64,000 nt of DNA, taken from positions 468,501-532,500 of the forward strand of contig JACVTC010000105.1 in the NCBI GenBank assembly GCA_016946835.1, in the 5' to 3' direction. The position numbers and the translations under genes were made by a program. Source of the DNA: Neocallimastix lanati (nom. inval.) (taxonomy: Eukaryota > Neocallimastigomycota > Neocallimastigomycetes > Neocallimastigales > Neocallimastigaceae). The notes under the pieces were generated by a model. That model ran no database searches. It was given only the letters and a program-made list of their open reading frames with translations, and was not told the origin of the DNA. Positions within the stretch are counted from its first letter, which is position 1. Every line of letters begins with the position of its first letter. Below, piece by piece: positions 1 to 13,540 of the stretch.

Positions 1-176
1 ATATTAATATATATATAATAATAATAAAAATTTAAAATATTACTTTTTATTAAATTATATAGCTAAAAAAAAAAAAGCTTCCTGTATAAATTTCATGTTG
101 TTATATATGGTTATTTGATTTATTTTTAATAATATGAAATAGTTATTTGAAAATGTACAACTACAAAATATAATAA

Positions 177-210
<34 letters not shown>

Positions 211-2209
211 TTTAATATTTTAATTAATAATGTTATTATATTTCTCACTTTTTATTTTTTATGAACTTTCAAATAATTAAATATATTTATATTATCAATA
301 AAATGATTAAAACTATATAATAACCATACTAAAATTAAATATATATTAATTTAAATTCTGTAAATAATTTATTGAGGAAATAATTTATTTTATTTTAAAG
401 TTATATGAATTTTTTTTATGCCACTTAACATAATGTATTTAATATTAAATTTTTAATATATTAATAACAAATAAATTCCGTATATATATAAATAAAACGA
501 ATATTTTATAAATGTAAAATTTAAAAAATATTTTACAATGGATAAATAACATAATTTTACAATATGATATTTATTAAAGTTTATTTATTATTATTTTAAA
601 AATTTATATGTAAAAATTAAAAATGTTACGTAACTCCGAAAAATTATATATTATGAGTTTAGAAATATATTTTATAAACCGACTTTTCTTGGAAAAAGTG
701 GATTTAATTCAAATATTGAAATTACAATTGTTAATAAAAATATTAGTAAAAATGTATACTTTAGAATATAATTAATTTTAGTTAAATTTAAATAATCAAA
801 TTAAATAAACTTTTAAATAAATAATACATGTAATAAGTTATTATTTTTATTTTGTGTTTTAATAAAGGCTAACTCATATTCAAAGAAAAAAACAAGTTTT
901 GGTTAATTTTTATATAACATAAAAATATAAGATAATAAATAAATAATAAAATAAAAATATAAAATATTTATTACAAAAATTTTCAAGTTAATTATATTAG
1001 ATTTTTAATATATATATAATATTTTCTTGAAGAATAACGTTTTTAATAATAAATATATTTCTTTATTAAATAAATAGTATCATTACATGTAAATAAAATT
1101 ATTTGCATAATACCAATAAATAAATAAATTAATAAAAAAAAATTAATATACCTAAGTAAATAAAATATAATAAAAAAAAATACAATAAAAAAAAAATATC
1201 TAAAAATTTCTTTAAATAAATTTTTATGGAAAATAAAAAATAAATAAAAAATAAAAAAAAAAAAAAAAAAAAAATAATTAAAAATATGTAGAATTTAAAG
1301 AATACTCCTCAATAATATTAATAATTAAATCAAATAATTTTCATGTGATATATAATTTTTTTTTTTTTTAAAAAAATAAATAAATAAATAAATATATTAA
1401 ATATATCATAGTTGAATATTTTATTAACAGTCCTATTTAATAGTTTAAATATTTAATATTATATTTATATATAGAAAATTATATTTATTATATATATATT
1501 ACTTTTTTTTTTTTTTAAATTTTCTTTCCTAACTTTTTTTTTGATGCCATTACATATTTTTTGTAATAATCACTTTAATTTCATTATCTTCTAATAATAA
1601 TTATAATTTTTTTTTTATTTTAATAATTTATTTTTCTGTATATTAGGGAATTTTTTTTTTGAACTGTTAATCATAGATTCTTCTTTAATCTAATTATGAT
1701 CAAAGTTTTTTATTAAAATGATTAGTATTAATTATTATTAATTAATTAATTTTTTACCATATTAATATTAATAAATAATAAATTATAATGAACAGAAAAA
1801 AAAAAAAAAAAAAAAGGAAATAATAATTCATCTTACTATAATAAGTATAATTAGTATTACAACTATTTATTTTAAAATAAATCAATTTAAATTAAAATTT
1901 ATTTTAATATATACAACGAAGAGATAATCTTATTATTACACTTTCAATAATATCAATATTTTAAAAATAGAAAAAGTTTTTTATTTGAATAGTACATTTA
2001 TTTACAACATTAATATTTATTTATGTGCAAAGTTTTATACAATGTAAAATAAAATTTTTAACTATTTATGAAATATGTAGTTAAAAATTAAATATAAACA
2101 TATTACAAATATATATTTATTTAATAATATGTTATAAAAAAAAAGTATATATATTTTTCTTTTCTACACTTCTTTTTATTGTATTAAAAAAAAGAAGGAA
2201 ATTTATTTT

Positions 2210-2247
<38 letters not shown>

Positions 2248-2353
2248 ATAGTATCATTTATTTTGTGAATAAAATATTCTTTAATATAAAAATAGTAAAA
2301 CTTTTTTATTAAAGAATATTTTTGTTAATTATAACAATATTTATTTTTTTCAT
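1..2353. other. AT-rich intergenic DNA, no gene seen
   Basis: Almost pure A/T with homopolymer runs, an AAT microsatellite near 180-210 and long T or A tracts (about 1250-1275, 1796-1815, 2209-2240). No open frame with coding-like composition, no repeat family seen elsewhere in the window and no RNA gene was recognised. Confidence 0.6.
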
Positions 2354-2497
2354 TTAAGAAGAAACTATAGCAATATCCTCATCATCTTCATTTATATAAA
2401 GTGGTAATATAGGACTACTATCTTTTGGTTTTCTAAAATTTGTGAATAATTGAATTAGCTGTTGAAAAGCAGAAATAATTTCGTTGTATTCTACCAT
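2354..2497 (-). CDS. Small hypothetical protein, 47 aa
   Basis: An ATG-to-TAA frame of 48 codons lies in a stretch visibly richer in G and C than its surroundings. The product begins MVEYNEIISAFQQLIQLF and ends in an acidic tail with EDDEDIAIVSS. The first half could form an amphipathic helix; there is no signal peptide or membrane segment. Codons are varied rather than low-complexity, which separates it from the poly-Ile/Phe/Lys shadow frames of this region. I do not recognise the family. It could be a complete small protein or the last exon of a spliced gene, although I see no convincing acceptor just upstream of the ATG. A small conserved complex subunit is possible but is only a guess. 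Confidence 0.4.
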   Translation of the reverse strand: MVEYNEIISAFQQLIQLFTNFRKPKDSSPILPLYINEDDEDIAIVSS

Positions 2498-3440
2498 TTT
2501 TTATATCAGTTTTTAATATTTTCTTTATTTGATAATTTTTTTTTCCTTTCTTTATTTTTTTTTTCTTCTTTTTATTTTATTGTTTATTTAATAATTTAAT
2601 ATCAAAATACTTTTTTCAAAAATGTTTAAATAATTTTAATTATTTTAATTTTTTGAATAGTAGAAATAAAAAAAAAAAAATAAATTTTTTTAAGAAGAAA
2701 AAAAGAATATTTATATTCAAAATTAACTTTTATACTTTTTTAAAATATAAAAATAAAATATAAAATTTTTATGGTATTTAATTTTTTCTAATTGAAATAT
2801 TTATGTATATATATATATATATATTATAAATAATGGCTCAAAGCAATATTTCTTAATTTATTTTTTTGTTATTTTGATATTATAGCAATAATTTTTTTTT
2901 ATAATATTTAAAGTTTATATTTTTATTTTTTTTTTCTTTTTTTGCCATTTTTTAATCGATAAAATATAAAATTTTCCAAAAAAAAAAAAAAAAAAAAAAA
3001 AAAGAAAAAGAAAAAAAAGAAAATAAATAAAATAAAAAAAATTTTTTTTATTTAAAATTAATCACAAATAAAATGTTAATTTTATAATTTTTTTATAAAT
3101 TATTATGTTTAAAAGATTAGATTACTTAATAATACAAACAATAAACAATAATTTTTATATGAAACAATTTTAATAAATTATTTTTTTTTTAAAAAATATA
3201 ATACATCAAACTATCAGATAAATATATATATTTTTTAATCAAGTCTTTGTTAAGCTTAAAAATATTTTTTAAAGTTACAGTTGTCTTTATATATAATTAA
3301 ACTATTATATTTATTAGTATATTTGATTTTTAGTAAATAGAAAAAGGGTTTTTCCAATCTTTCCTATTATATAATAGTTTTTTTTTTTTTTTAAAAAAAA
3401 AATAAAAAAAAAAAAAAAAAAAAAACTATAAATTAAAAGT
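2498..3440. other. AT-rich intergenic DNA
   Basis: Homopolymer A and T tracts (a long A-tract near 2979-3003, another at about 3399-3425). Nothing coding-like or RNA-like seen. Confidence 0.5.
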
Positions 3441-3773
3441 TAAAAAAAAAAAAAAAAAAGGTATCATAGTTCTAAATAACAAAGAGCTTTCTCCCAAATT
3501 GTCTTTTTCCTTAAAAAAGGTGATTATTATATAGTTATAAAGGAATAGTAAAAGGGATTACACTTTAATGTATTGAATACTTTGCACATGGACTGTAAAA
3601 ATATCCTGTATTAATCATTGATCTACCTTCTATTCCATTGTACATACTACTCCATTGTAAGGATATATAGCTATTTAAAAGAGAGATAAAATTTCAATCA
3701 TGAAATAGAGCGCTAGCTCACCGATAGACCGGTTAAGTTGAGCTAACATGCTATAAGACTCTTATCATTTAAT
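3441..3773 (-). repeat. Dispersed-repeat island, T-tailed on minus strand, SINE-like
   Basis: An abrupt island of ordinary base composition in AT-only DNA, bounded on the left by an A-run (a T-run on the minus strand). Its right end on the minus strand reads TTAGCTCAACTTAACCGG, which resembles a tRNA D-arm or polymerase III box A. No clear box B was found. The layout (tRNA-like head, unique body, T-run) matches the better-preserved element at 45551-46011, but I saw no sequence identity between their bodies. No coding frame spans it. Confidence 0.4.
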
Positions 3774-4606
3774 ATATATTATTTATTAAAAATAAGAACT
3801 CAATCAATTGAGAGATATTTTAACTTATTTCTTTTTTTAATATAAAAAAAATATATATATATATAATGATGTATTATTAATATATCAAAAAAAAAAAAAT
3901 TTTTTTTTTCCCAAAAGATATTTATTTGTGATAATAGAATGTTGTTATTCGAATTTGAGATTTAATATATAAATGTCATTAAAGTTTTTTAATATTTTAG
4001 AAATTATATTTAAATACATTTTAAAAGACATCTTTTTAATTATAAATATTTGTTAATTATATATAAAAACATATAGAAAAATGATTAATTAAAAAATGAA
4101 GTAAATTTTTTAATTTTGAATTTGAAAGATCATTAATTAGAATTAATTAAAAAAATACAATTGAAAGATAAATATAATTTTTCAAAGTTAAAGTAATTAA
4201 TAAAAATTCTAATTAACTTTTAATATTTAAATATTTAATATTAATACAAATTTTTAACAATATTAAAAATATTTAAGGAAGAGAAAGAAAAGAAATAATT
4301 AATAAAAAAAAAAAAAAAAAGCATGTTAATAACACGTGTTAATAAGACACGTGCTAATATAGATTTTTTAGTTAAATATTAAAATTTTATAAATCATATT
4401 AATTTATTTAATCATTATCATTTCTTGTTAATTAAATATTTATTAAATTAATAAATAAACTTTACATAATTAATTTTAATTAATATTATTATCATTTATG
4501 ATTCTTTACTATAATTTTTAATGTGTTTATAAATAATTCTATGTATTATTTTTTGAACTTTATTTAAAGTTAATTCTATGGAAATAAAAAATAAATAAAT
4601 AAATAA

Positions 4607-4641
<35 letters not shown>

Positions 4642-5141
4642 GCATATAAATGTAATGTATTTTCATATCATTTATCATTAAAAATATTATTACTTATATA
4701 TAATGAATATATTTACATATTAATTGTGTAAATATATACTACATAATTAATAATTTACCTGATCAACACTATATCACTGTACTAATCATTAGTAATTTCT
4801 TTTTTATTTTATTTCATTTTTTTTTTTTTTTTTTTTTTTTTTGATTAGAAAACAAATAACTCCTCATAGAGTTTTTTTTTCACTCAATGAATCAATGAAA
4901 ATCTCCTGATAATATAACACTTGGTTCTGGGGAGAAAATAATGAATATCACACTATTTACTTCACAAATATTTTTTGGTTTATTTTATTAAAATATTTTT
5001 GATAGAAATCATTATTACAATTCATATTATAGTAACCATCATAACTTTAAAATTTTCATTATATATTTTATTATCTTAACTTTATTTTTTAAAAAAGTTT
5101 ATTTTTAATAATTTTTTTATTTATATTATTTTTATATAATT

Positions 5142-5174
<33 letters not shown>

Positions 5175-7036
5175 ATATATGTAATGTATTCTTTATTTAT
5201 AATGTAATTAATATATTAAATATTTTATGAACTTGATAATTAAAGTAATTTAAGTAAATTCTCTTAGTTGTTTAAAAAAAAAAAAAAAAAAATCAAATTA
5301 TCAAAATAAATATTTAAATATTAATAATTAGCCTTTTTATAAAAAAAAAAAAAATTAATTTTTAAATTTTAATAACTTATAACTTAAAAGGTGGCGAATA
5401 TTATTTTTTATTTTATTTTATTTTATTTTATTTATTTATTTTTTTTTTTTTTATTTTTTAAAATAAAAATAATCAAAGAGTTAAAATATTAAATGATATA
5501 TAAATAATAATAACCTTAATAAATAATAAAGTTTTGTATAAATCTATATTTATATATGATTTTATTTTTTATTTTTATTCAATCTTTTCAGTCTTTTCAT
5601 GTTCAAAATTTAAAATTAAAGACAAATGAAAAAAAAAAAAAAAAAATAATTATCTATGATAATTAAATTATATAATGAATAATATATATTACCTTAAGTA
5701 AAAAGCTAATGCGTGAGGCGTGAAGAGTTTTTTAATAAAAATAATTAATTAATTTTGATTATTTGAATGTTTATATTTTAATATTACTAAATGTATTTTA
5801 TTTAAAAGAATTTATTTTTTTTTTCAGAGTTTCATAAATTCGATAGAATAGTAGATTATCATATTTAAATTTGATTAGAATATGTATTTAAAAATATTAT
5901 TTTATTCTAAATAATTTTTAAATATAAAGAATTATATATTAAATATAGAATTTAATCAGCTATGAATATATATATATATTTTTTTAAATGGTTTAACTTT
6001 TACTTTTACTTTTATTTCTTTGTTTAATAGAACAAATATATTATTTACTAGAAATTCCTATGACCAATATATTTTTTTATATTAGGCAAATTAAGCAATT
6101 TTTTTTTTTTTTTTTTTTTTTAACATTGAGTAATAAATATATAATATAATAAAGATTAATTTTTTTTTTAATCTTACGTTTTACTTAAAAATAGAATATT
6201 ATATTTTAATAATTAGAAGTTAATAAATAATAATGTTTAATGGTATAAATTAAAATATTATAATATAATATCATTATTTATGATTAACTTTTTTCAGATA
6301 TCTTTGTTTTCCTTAGCAGTATTTATTATTAAACTTATCTATTAATATTATCATTTTATGAAATAAGACTAATTTTAAATTTAGTAATAAAACTAAAACT
6401 AACAGGAAATAATTCATATTTAATCATTAATCTCAAATATGATTATTATATTATTATAAATATATATATATATGTATATATTTAAACAAAAAATTATTTA
6501 TTAATAATTATTAATGCTTATTATTGAAAATAATTGTTAAATATTTTTTTATTAAATATTACTACTAATTATTATTATAAATTTTCATAAAATAAAAAAT
6601 TTATTTAGAATAATGATTTTTATTATTATATTTTATCTTAAATTATTTATGATAGGATAAAAATATTGAAATTTAATATTTTTGTTTTAAATATTATACA
6701 AAATATTAAAATATTTCTTTTTATTATTTTGTATGGAGATATTCAGAATAGTATTAAAGGAATTTTATATTTTGTTTTTATATTATATTATATGTAATGA
6801 TTATATATATATATATATAGATTTTTTTTTTTCTTTTATATTTTTATATGTTTCAAAAATAAATTATTTCTATTTTTTTTTTTAAGTTATAGAAAATATA
6901 TATATATATATAATTATATAAAAATATGTATATGTATATAATCTAAAAATAAATATAATAATAATAATAGTAATAATAATAATTTATTACTATTATTATT
7001 AGCAGCATCTTTATATATTATATATATATTAATTAT
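3774..7036. other. AT-rich intergenic DNA
   Basis: Low-complexity A/T sequence with homopolymers (4620-4640, 4820-4842, 5142-5170, 6100-6121), a TTTTA run near 5405-5432 and short TA repeats. A slightly GC-richer patch at 4859-4970 has no readable frame. The only sizeable open frame (around 4496-4678) is a poly-Phe artefact of an A-tract. Confidence 0.55.
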
Positions 7037-7816
7037 TTATATTAATAAATAAAGAATAGATATTATTAATAATAATAAATTTAAAATTTTTAGATTATTT
7101 TTTCGATGAGTTATTGTAGCATTACTGGAGTGAGAATTTGATTTATAATATTTCCCAGAATGCTTATGGTGTGAGGTACAATTTTTTGATTGTAAATAAT
7201 CTAATGCTTCATTAAATATTTCATGATATTCTTTAGCAATAATTTCATTTTCATTATTCAAAGCATTAGGAAAAACGTCACAACATACTTTAGATGTACA
7301 TGAAGCTGTAACATAATCCCATATTATTGTACTATTTAATTTCTTTTTTTCCATATTATCAAGAATTAAATTGGTATAGGGACAAAGTTTACCTCTATAA
7401 TCTTTTGCACATACTAATTGATAATGACTATTCACTTTTTGATAAATTTTATATTGTACTTCTAAATATTTTGGATTTTTATTTTTACAAGCCGGTAGAC
7501 TACTGTAACCTTCAGTATAAAGTTTTTTACATTTATCATAATCATAAATATCACAAAGAAGATGAAGAGTTTTTCTATCATATTTTGAAGTTATAGGACA
7601 TTCATTGAATATAGCAACAGTACAGTCATGCCCACCATTTATTTCATCTTCAAATATTTTTTCACATTTTCCATTATCACATATTTCAACGAAAGCATCT
7701 TTTACTGTATAATTAATAGTATAGCTATTATCTTCTCTTTTTGATAGTTCTCCATAAACATGATATGAAAAACATAAATTAGTTAATATTATAATTATAA
7801 TTAGAAAAAATATCAT
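7037..7816 (-). CDS. Secreted cysteine-rich protein, probably GPI-anchored, 259 aa
   Basis: The product opens with a signal peptide (MIFFLIIIIILTNLCFS, cleavage near residue 20) and ends in a hydrophobic tail (LLLLIISILYLLI) after a Ser/Asn/His-rich stretch, the layout of a GPI-anchored surface protein. The mature part has many cysteines and NxS/T sites. Landmarks are ICDNGKCEKIFEDEINGG, DKCKKLYTEGYSSLPACKNKN, GKLCPY and SCTSKVCCDVFP. The first landmark and most of the others also occur in the neighbour at 10668-11513; later parts recur more weakly at 49823-50521. The start is the first ATG, directly before the hydrophobic core. No known domain is recognised, and binding, adhesion or wall roles are only possibilities. 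It lies about 2.9 kb from its closest relative on the same strand, which suggests local duplication. Confidence 0.85.
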   Translation of the reverse strand: MIFFLIIIIILTNLCFSYHVYGELSKREDNSYTINYTVKDAFVEICDNGKCEKIFEDEINGGHDCTVAIFNECPITSKYDRKTLHLLCDIYDYDKCKKLYTEGYSSLPACKNKNPKYLEVQYKIYQKVNSHYQLVCAKDYRGKLCPYTNLILDNMEKKKLNSTIIWDYVTASCTSKVCCDVFPNALNNENEIIAKEYHEIFNEALDYLQSKNCTSHHKHSGKYYKSNSHSSNATITHRKNNLKILNLLLLIISILYLLI

Positions 7817-8408
7817 ATTTTTTTTCTTTAAATATATATATTATTATTATATCATAAAAATATTTATTAGCAATATTTTAAATATAATTTTTTTTAAATA
7901 TATATGATACATATTTTTGATTTATATATATATATTCATATATATAACTTTTTTTATCATTAATTATAAATTTTATTATTATTATTACAATTATTATTAT
8001 TATTTTTATAATTATTATCTAACTTTTTTTTTTTTTTTTTTTTTTTATAAAAAAAAAAAAAGGAAATTATAAGATATTTATAGTATTAATTTTTGACATT
8101 TATTTTATATATATATATATTATATTAAAAAATGAATAAAAGAGGTTAATCACGTCATAATTATAAATAATTAAATTACTAATACTAAAAAATATAAAAT
8201 ATATAATTTATTTTATATATTTAAATATTTTATATTTATATTTATATATATATTTTTAATTTTTTGCTTTATATATATTTTTATTTTTCTTCTTTTTTCT
8301 TTTTTTTTTTTTTTTTACAATTAAAGTTTTATTTTAATATAAAGTTTATTATATTTATTTATATATTTAATTTTTTCTTTTGTTTATTAAATATTATAAT
8401 TAAAGTCA

Positions 8409-8472
<64 letters not shown>

Positions 8473-8951
8473 AATAATCAGTATTAATAATAAAAATACA
8501 ATAATTTTAAATAAAAGATAAAATGAAATACTATGTATAAAAATTCAAAAGAATTATTTCATGAAATATTTTAAAAATTCAAAACATGTATTAATAATAT
8601 AATATATGTATTTATGTAAAATTATGTCGTGATTTTTAATAAATCATGTTATTATTTAATTAGGAATTAAAAAATTAGATAATTGTTTGCACTTTTACAT
8701 TATTTGATATTTCTTATTTTCTTAATAAAATATGTTGATGATATATATATTATTGTTCAAAAGTACAAATATAAGTACAAATATATATATAAATATATAT
8801 ATTATTTAATACTAACATAATCAACTATGCTAAAAAATCTAAAAGAATGATGAAAGATTATATAAAATAGATAATTTTATTAAAAAGTCCAATTATAGTT
8901 AATTTGATAAATAATTTATTTATTATTACATAATAAAAATATGAATTATTT
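7817..8951. other. AT-rich intergenic DNA with a TTA microsatellite
   Basis: A (TTA)n microsatellite at about 8408-8462 accounts for an apparent poly-Tyr frame. Otherwise homopolymers and TA repeats; no gene seen. Confidence 0.55.
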
Positions 8952-9425
8952 CTTTTTTTCTTTTTTTTTTTTTTTTTAAATTGGGATTAACGAGAGGGGG
9001 AAGACAATAGGGCCTTCAGTCTTTCTCTTAAACGTAACAGACTCTCACTGGATTCTTCCCCATAACTTTTCGGCTTCAACACGAACCTCTTTCTAAACAA
9101 GACTAATATGAAAGATATTCCCCGTATGCTGCTTTATACTTTATACGATAAACCTCTTTTCAGTGATCTCATGAACCATCATTAAGGGAGGAACAACTAC
9201 ACTAATCCTTTCAGAGATCAACTACTCTCTGCATTAGCAATTATATTTTCATGTACTACCAGGAATATCTACCATGGTGAGCAAATACTAATTTCATTTA
9301 TAGAGAAAAACACCCTTGGAGGATGAAAATCCCCCTATATAAATTTAGAAGGTTGGAGTCAATCCAGAAATCTTATATGTTTGACCCGAGTTCTAATCAC
9401 CAAGATAAAAACTGAGAAGACATAA
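8952..9425 (+). repeat. Dispersed repeat, family 1, long copy
   Basis: A sharply bounded island of balanced base composition starting at a T-tract (about 8952-8978). It is homologous to 32165-32372 in the opposite orientation. Shared blocks include GACTAATATGAAAGA, ATTCC followed by GCTTTATAC, and TTTTCAGTGA, in the same order and at similar spacing, with an A/T tract at the same end in both. This copy extends about 230 bases further, to about 9425. There is no coding frame across it. Loosely similar flanks (ATAAAAATA on both sides) may be a decayed target duplication. In the other orientation it is an A-tailed retroposon, probably a SINE or a 5'-truncated LINE fragment; no reverse transcriptase is visible. 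Confidence 0.6.
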
Positions 9426-9687
9426 AAATACAGAAATTATTGAATATGAATATGAATATGATATTATTATGAAGACAATATATTTTATCATATATAATAC
9501 ATGATAATATATCTAAATTCAATTATTTAATAACAATATAATAATTAAGATATATAAATAATAATAATATATATATATTATTTAAATATTGATAATTTAA
9601 TATAAGTAATTATTTAAAATAACAAATATTTATTATTTAATAAATATAAAATACTGAAGTACTATTTTATAATAATTATTTATATTA

Positions 9688-9725
<38 letters not shown>

Positions 9726-10532
9726 TTTATTTTTTATATAAATTTAAACACTAATAATACGATAATTCAATAATACAATTACTTTTGAATCGTATTTTTA
9801 TGAATTAATATTACCATTATCAATATAATTTATGTTAAGTATTTATTTAAAAACTAAAGAAAACATCATAATATATATAAATATATTATTAATTATCATT
9901 TTATATTATTATATATTATAAAAATAATAAAATTTAATTCTAAATAGGATATTCAATTGATTATTACTATATTCAAAAATAAGACTAAATCAATATAGTT
10001 TTATATAAAATGAAATTTTTGACAAAAAAAAAAAAATATTATTTGAATTAATAATATAATATTATTATTTTTAAAATTGTCAAAAACTATCTGTATAAAT
10101 TATAGATTTTATTAATATACAAATGAAAGAAGTTATAAAAAAAAAAAAAAAAATAAAAAAAAAAAAAAATAAAAATAAAAAAATAAATAAAAAATTATTA
10201 AAATTATTAAAATTTCTTATATGTCATTTTAATTTTCTTTTATTATTTTGAATTTTTTATTATATATATAAATTAGTATTATAAATATTATATAATAATA
10301 AAATTTTAGAAAAATTTTTAATATTTATTTATTTATAATTTTTTATTTTATATAAAATTATAAATAAATTTATTAAAAAAAAAAATCTTTCTTATTAAAA
10401 ATATAATTTAATGATATAATAAATTATATATACATTATAACTATGGTATAATTTTACTTTATTTACTTTTTTATATATATTTATGAATATATATTCTATT
10501 TTATTTTTTTTATATTATTAATTTTTTTTTTT

Positions 10533-10566
<34 letters not shown>

Positions 10567-10667
10567 TATCTATTTTTATATTAAAAAAAATTTTTTTCTC
10601 TTTTTTTAATATTTTATATAAATTATATAACAGAAAATTTTAATAAAAAAATGTTTACTTTAATTAT
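9426..10667. other. AT-rich intergenic DNA
   Basis: A T-tract at about 9691-9720 and A-tracts near 10140-10170 and 10540-10564. No gene or structured RNA recognised. Confidence 0.55.
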
Positions 10668-11513
10668 TTAAAATATAGCAAACAATAATACTGCAAAAAG
10701 ACAAATTATCATATTACTGTATTTATAATGGATTTGTATGATAGAATCATTTGTACATTGATTAGTTTCAAAAAAGTTTACCGCCTCTTTCAGTTGTTTT
10801 ATTTCCACATCATTAAACTGTTCTTTTTCTTTTTCCAACACTGTTGGAATTATATCCATACAGGACTTAGATTTACAAGATTCATTTATGAATTTCCAAA
10901 AAGCAGCATTATTTACTTGCCCATCTTTTCTTAAAAAATTGAATGATGCATACGGACATACATTCCCATCATCATCTTTAGTACATATTATAGCGTTATG
11001 AGTATATTTTTTAATATTATTTTCATATAATATATCTAAATACTTTTGGTTTTTATTTTTACATTCTGGAACTGTACTGAACCCTTCAGTATAAATTTTT
11101 TTACATTTTTCTGTATTAAACTTGGTTGAACAATAAGAATTTATACTTTTTTCATTAAAATTCGTACTTAAAGGACATTCTTTATTTATAGTATCCGTAC
11201 AAGAAGATCCACCATTAGTTTCATCTTCATATATTATATCACATATGACTTCACCTGATTTAATTGTGCATATTCTAAAGAAAGCATCACCTGGTTTTGG
11301 AGGTGTTGTTGAATTAAAATATGAATAAAAATTAAGTTGATTTGCAAAAATATTAGGTTTATCTGAATCACTTTCAGATGAATTATTTTTTATTGAATTA
11401 TCATTTTCTGTCGAATTATTTTCTTTTCTTTTAATTATTCCATTTGGTATATAGTAAGAATATACTGATGAAAAAAAAACTAAAAAAGTTAAAGCGTTTA
11501 TAAAGAGTTTCAT
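10668..11513 (-). CDS. Secreted cysteine-rich protein, probably GPI-anchored, 281 aa
   Basis: Closest relative of the 7037-7816 product. Signal peptide at residues 1-19 (hydrophobic core NALTFLVFFSSVYS), then a Ser/Asn/Asp-rich spacer with several NxS/T sites (about 25-70) that the neighbour lacks, then the shared cysteine core: FFRICTIKSGEVICDIIYED with NGG, EKCKKIYTEGFSTVPECKNK, DDDGNVCPYASF and SCKSKSCMDIIP. A hydrophobic C-terminus (MIICLFAVLLFAIF) suggests a GPI signal. The start is the only in-frame ATG in front of the signal peptide. Low-complexity spacer growth next to a conserved core is common in surface proteins of AT-rich genomes. Function unknown. The acidic DDDGN stretch could bind a metal, but this is speculation. 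Confidence 0.87.
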   Translation of the reverse strand: MKLFINALTFLVFFSSVYSYYIPNGIIKRKENNSTENDNSIKNNSSESDSDKPNIFANQLNFYSYFNSTTPPKPGDAFFRICTIKSGEVICDIIYEDETNGGSSCTDTINKECPLSTNFNEKSINSYCSTKFNTEKCKKIYTEGFSTVPECKNKNQKYLDILYENNIKKYTHNAIICTKDDDGNVCPYASFNFLRKDGQVNNAAFWKFINESCKSKSCMDIIPTVLEKEKEQFNDVEIKQLKEAVNFFETNQCTNDSIIQIHYKYSNMIICLFAVLLFAIF

Positions 11514-13540
11514 TTTTTTTAATATTGTGTATAATTATTAATTTATATTTTATTATTCCTACAAATTATAAAAAAAATAATATAATAATTTTTTGATTTT
11601 TAAAATTTATTTTAAAAATTTATTTATTTTTTTATTTTCCCTTTTTTCCTTTCTTTTTTTTTTTTAATTTAATCAAAAAATTTATATATATCAATATTCA
11701 ATATTTATAATTATTACTTCTATTATTCATTTTATTTTACTCTATTTATTTATTTATTATTTTTTATTTTATTTATTTTAATAATTTTATGAAATTAAAT
11801 TATTATTTTTTTTATTTTAAATTTCTATAATTTTCCTTCTATTTTAAATTTTTTTTTTTTTTTTTTTGGAAAAAAGAATTTATTTTATATATATATGAAA
11901 AAATTGAATTATTAAAACAATAAACAATAAAAAATATAAAAATATGTATAAAATTTAATATATATTATATTATATAAATTTAATATAAAATTATATATGA
12001 TTACATATTAAATTTAGTATTTAATTGTTCATTTGAATTTTAAATATATTAATCTATTAAAAAAAATATATATATATATAATTTTTTTCAGTTACAAATT
12101 AAAAGAATACAAAATAAAATTTATTTTTAACTTTTTTTTTTCCAGAGAATATAAAAATATTGAATTTAATTCAATATAATTATTTACGATTTAATATAAT
12201 TATTTATTATTCATTATTAAAATTTATTATTTAAAGTTTTTTTTTTTTCATTGTATATTATTATTTAGAGTTTATATTTTAATTCTATAATATTTAAATT
12301 ACTTTAATAATTTAGTATTTATTATGATTGTTATAAAATCAATACAAATTATATAAATAGTATTAATTTTTTATTAATCGTATTAATTTTTTATTAATCA
12401 TGCCTATTACTTCTAGAGTTTTTTTTTTTTTTTTTTTTAATTTATTCTGTTAAACTGTAATTATTATTAAATTTATTATATTGAAAATTTTGTTATAAAT
12501 TTTATCAATTATTAAATTTAGCATGATACTAAAAATTTTTATATATAATTTTTATGCATATATCTAATTTTCATTAATTATTTAATAATTTTTTATTTAT
12601 TTTATTTTATTTTTTTTTTATATTATAATCTTATTAATAGATTATATAATTGTATATGCTAATCGTTTTAGAATTAAAAGGAATTAAAAATGTTTAAGTC
12701 GAATAGGAATAAAAGTAAAAATTAAATGTTACACAACTAAATTAATCTCATTAATTCTAAAATTCTATTCTATTAAAAATATATTAATATAATATTATAT
12801 TAATAAAAATAAATATACGCAAAATTAAATTTAATTATTTACTCAATGAAAGATAATATTAAAATATTATGTAATTTTATATAATAAATAAAAATATATA
12901 CATTTACAAATAAATAAATAAATAAGTAAATAAGTAAATAAATTAATAAATAAACAAATAAATAAATAAACAAATAAATAAACAAAAATAAATAAATAAT
13001 TAATTAATTAATGTACCTTTGAATAAAAAATAAGATATTTATTTTTCGTTTTTTTTTATAATCTATTGTAATAATAAATAATAAATAATAAATAATAAAT
13101 AATAAATAATAAATAATTATTAATTATTATTGAATTTTATGAATATTAACTATCATTTTATTTTTATTTATGCTAAATATATATATTATTTGATATAATA
13201 GTAGTCTAATGATTTTAAAAATTTTTTATAAATATATTCAGTATGTTTTTCATTTTAACAAAAAATATATATTAAATAAATAATTTTTTATTATATTTCT
13301 TTATTTTTTTACTATTTTTAATCATCTTAATTATTGTTATTATTTATCATTATTTAATATAATTTTTAATTATTATTTATTATATTTATATTTATAATTT
13401 ATATATAATTTTTTTTTTATATTCTTCGAGGTTAAATAAAATGTCCCTAATATATCTACAATTACATATGTAAAAAATAAATTAATGTATTAAACAATAT
13501 GTTACAAATAATAATAAGAGTAAGACAAGGAATTTTAGGG
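11514..13540. other. AT-rich intergenic DNA with simple repeats
   Basis: Contains an AAAT/AAAC-type tetranucleotide run at 12905-13000 and a 7-bp AATAATA-type tandem at about 13072-13125. No gene recognised. Confidence 0.55.
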
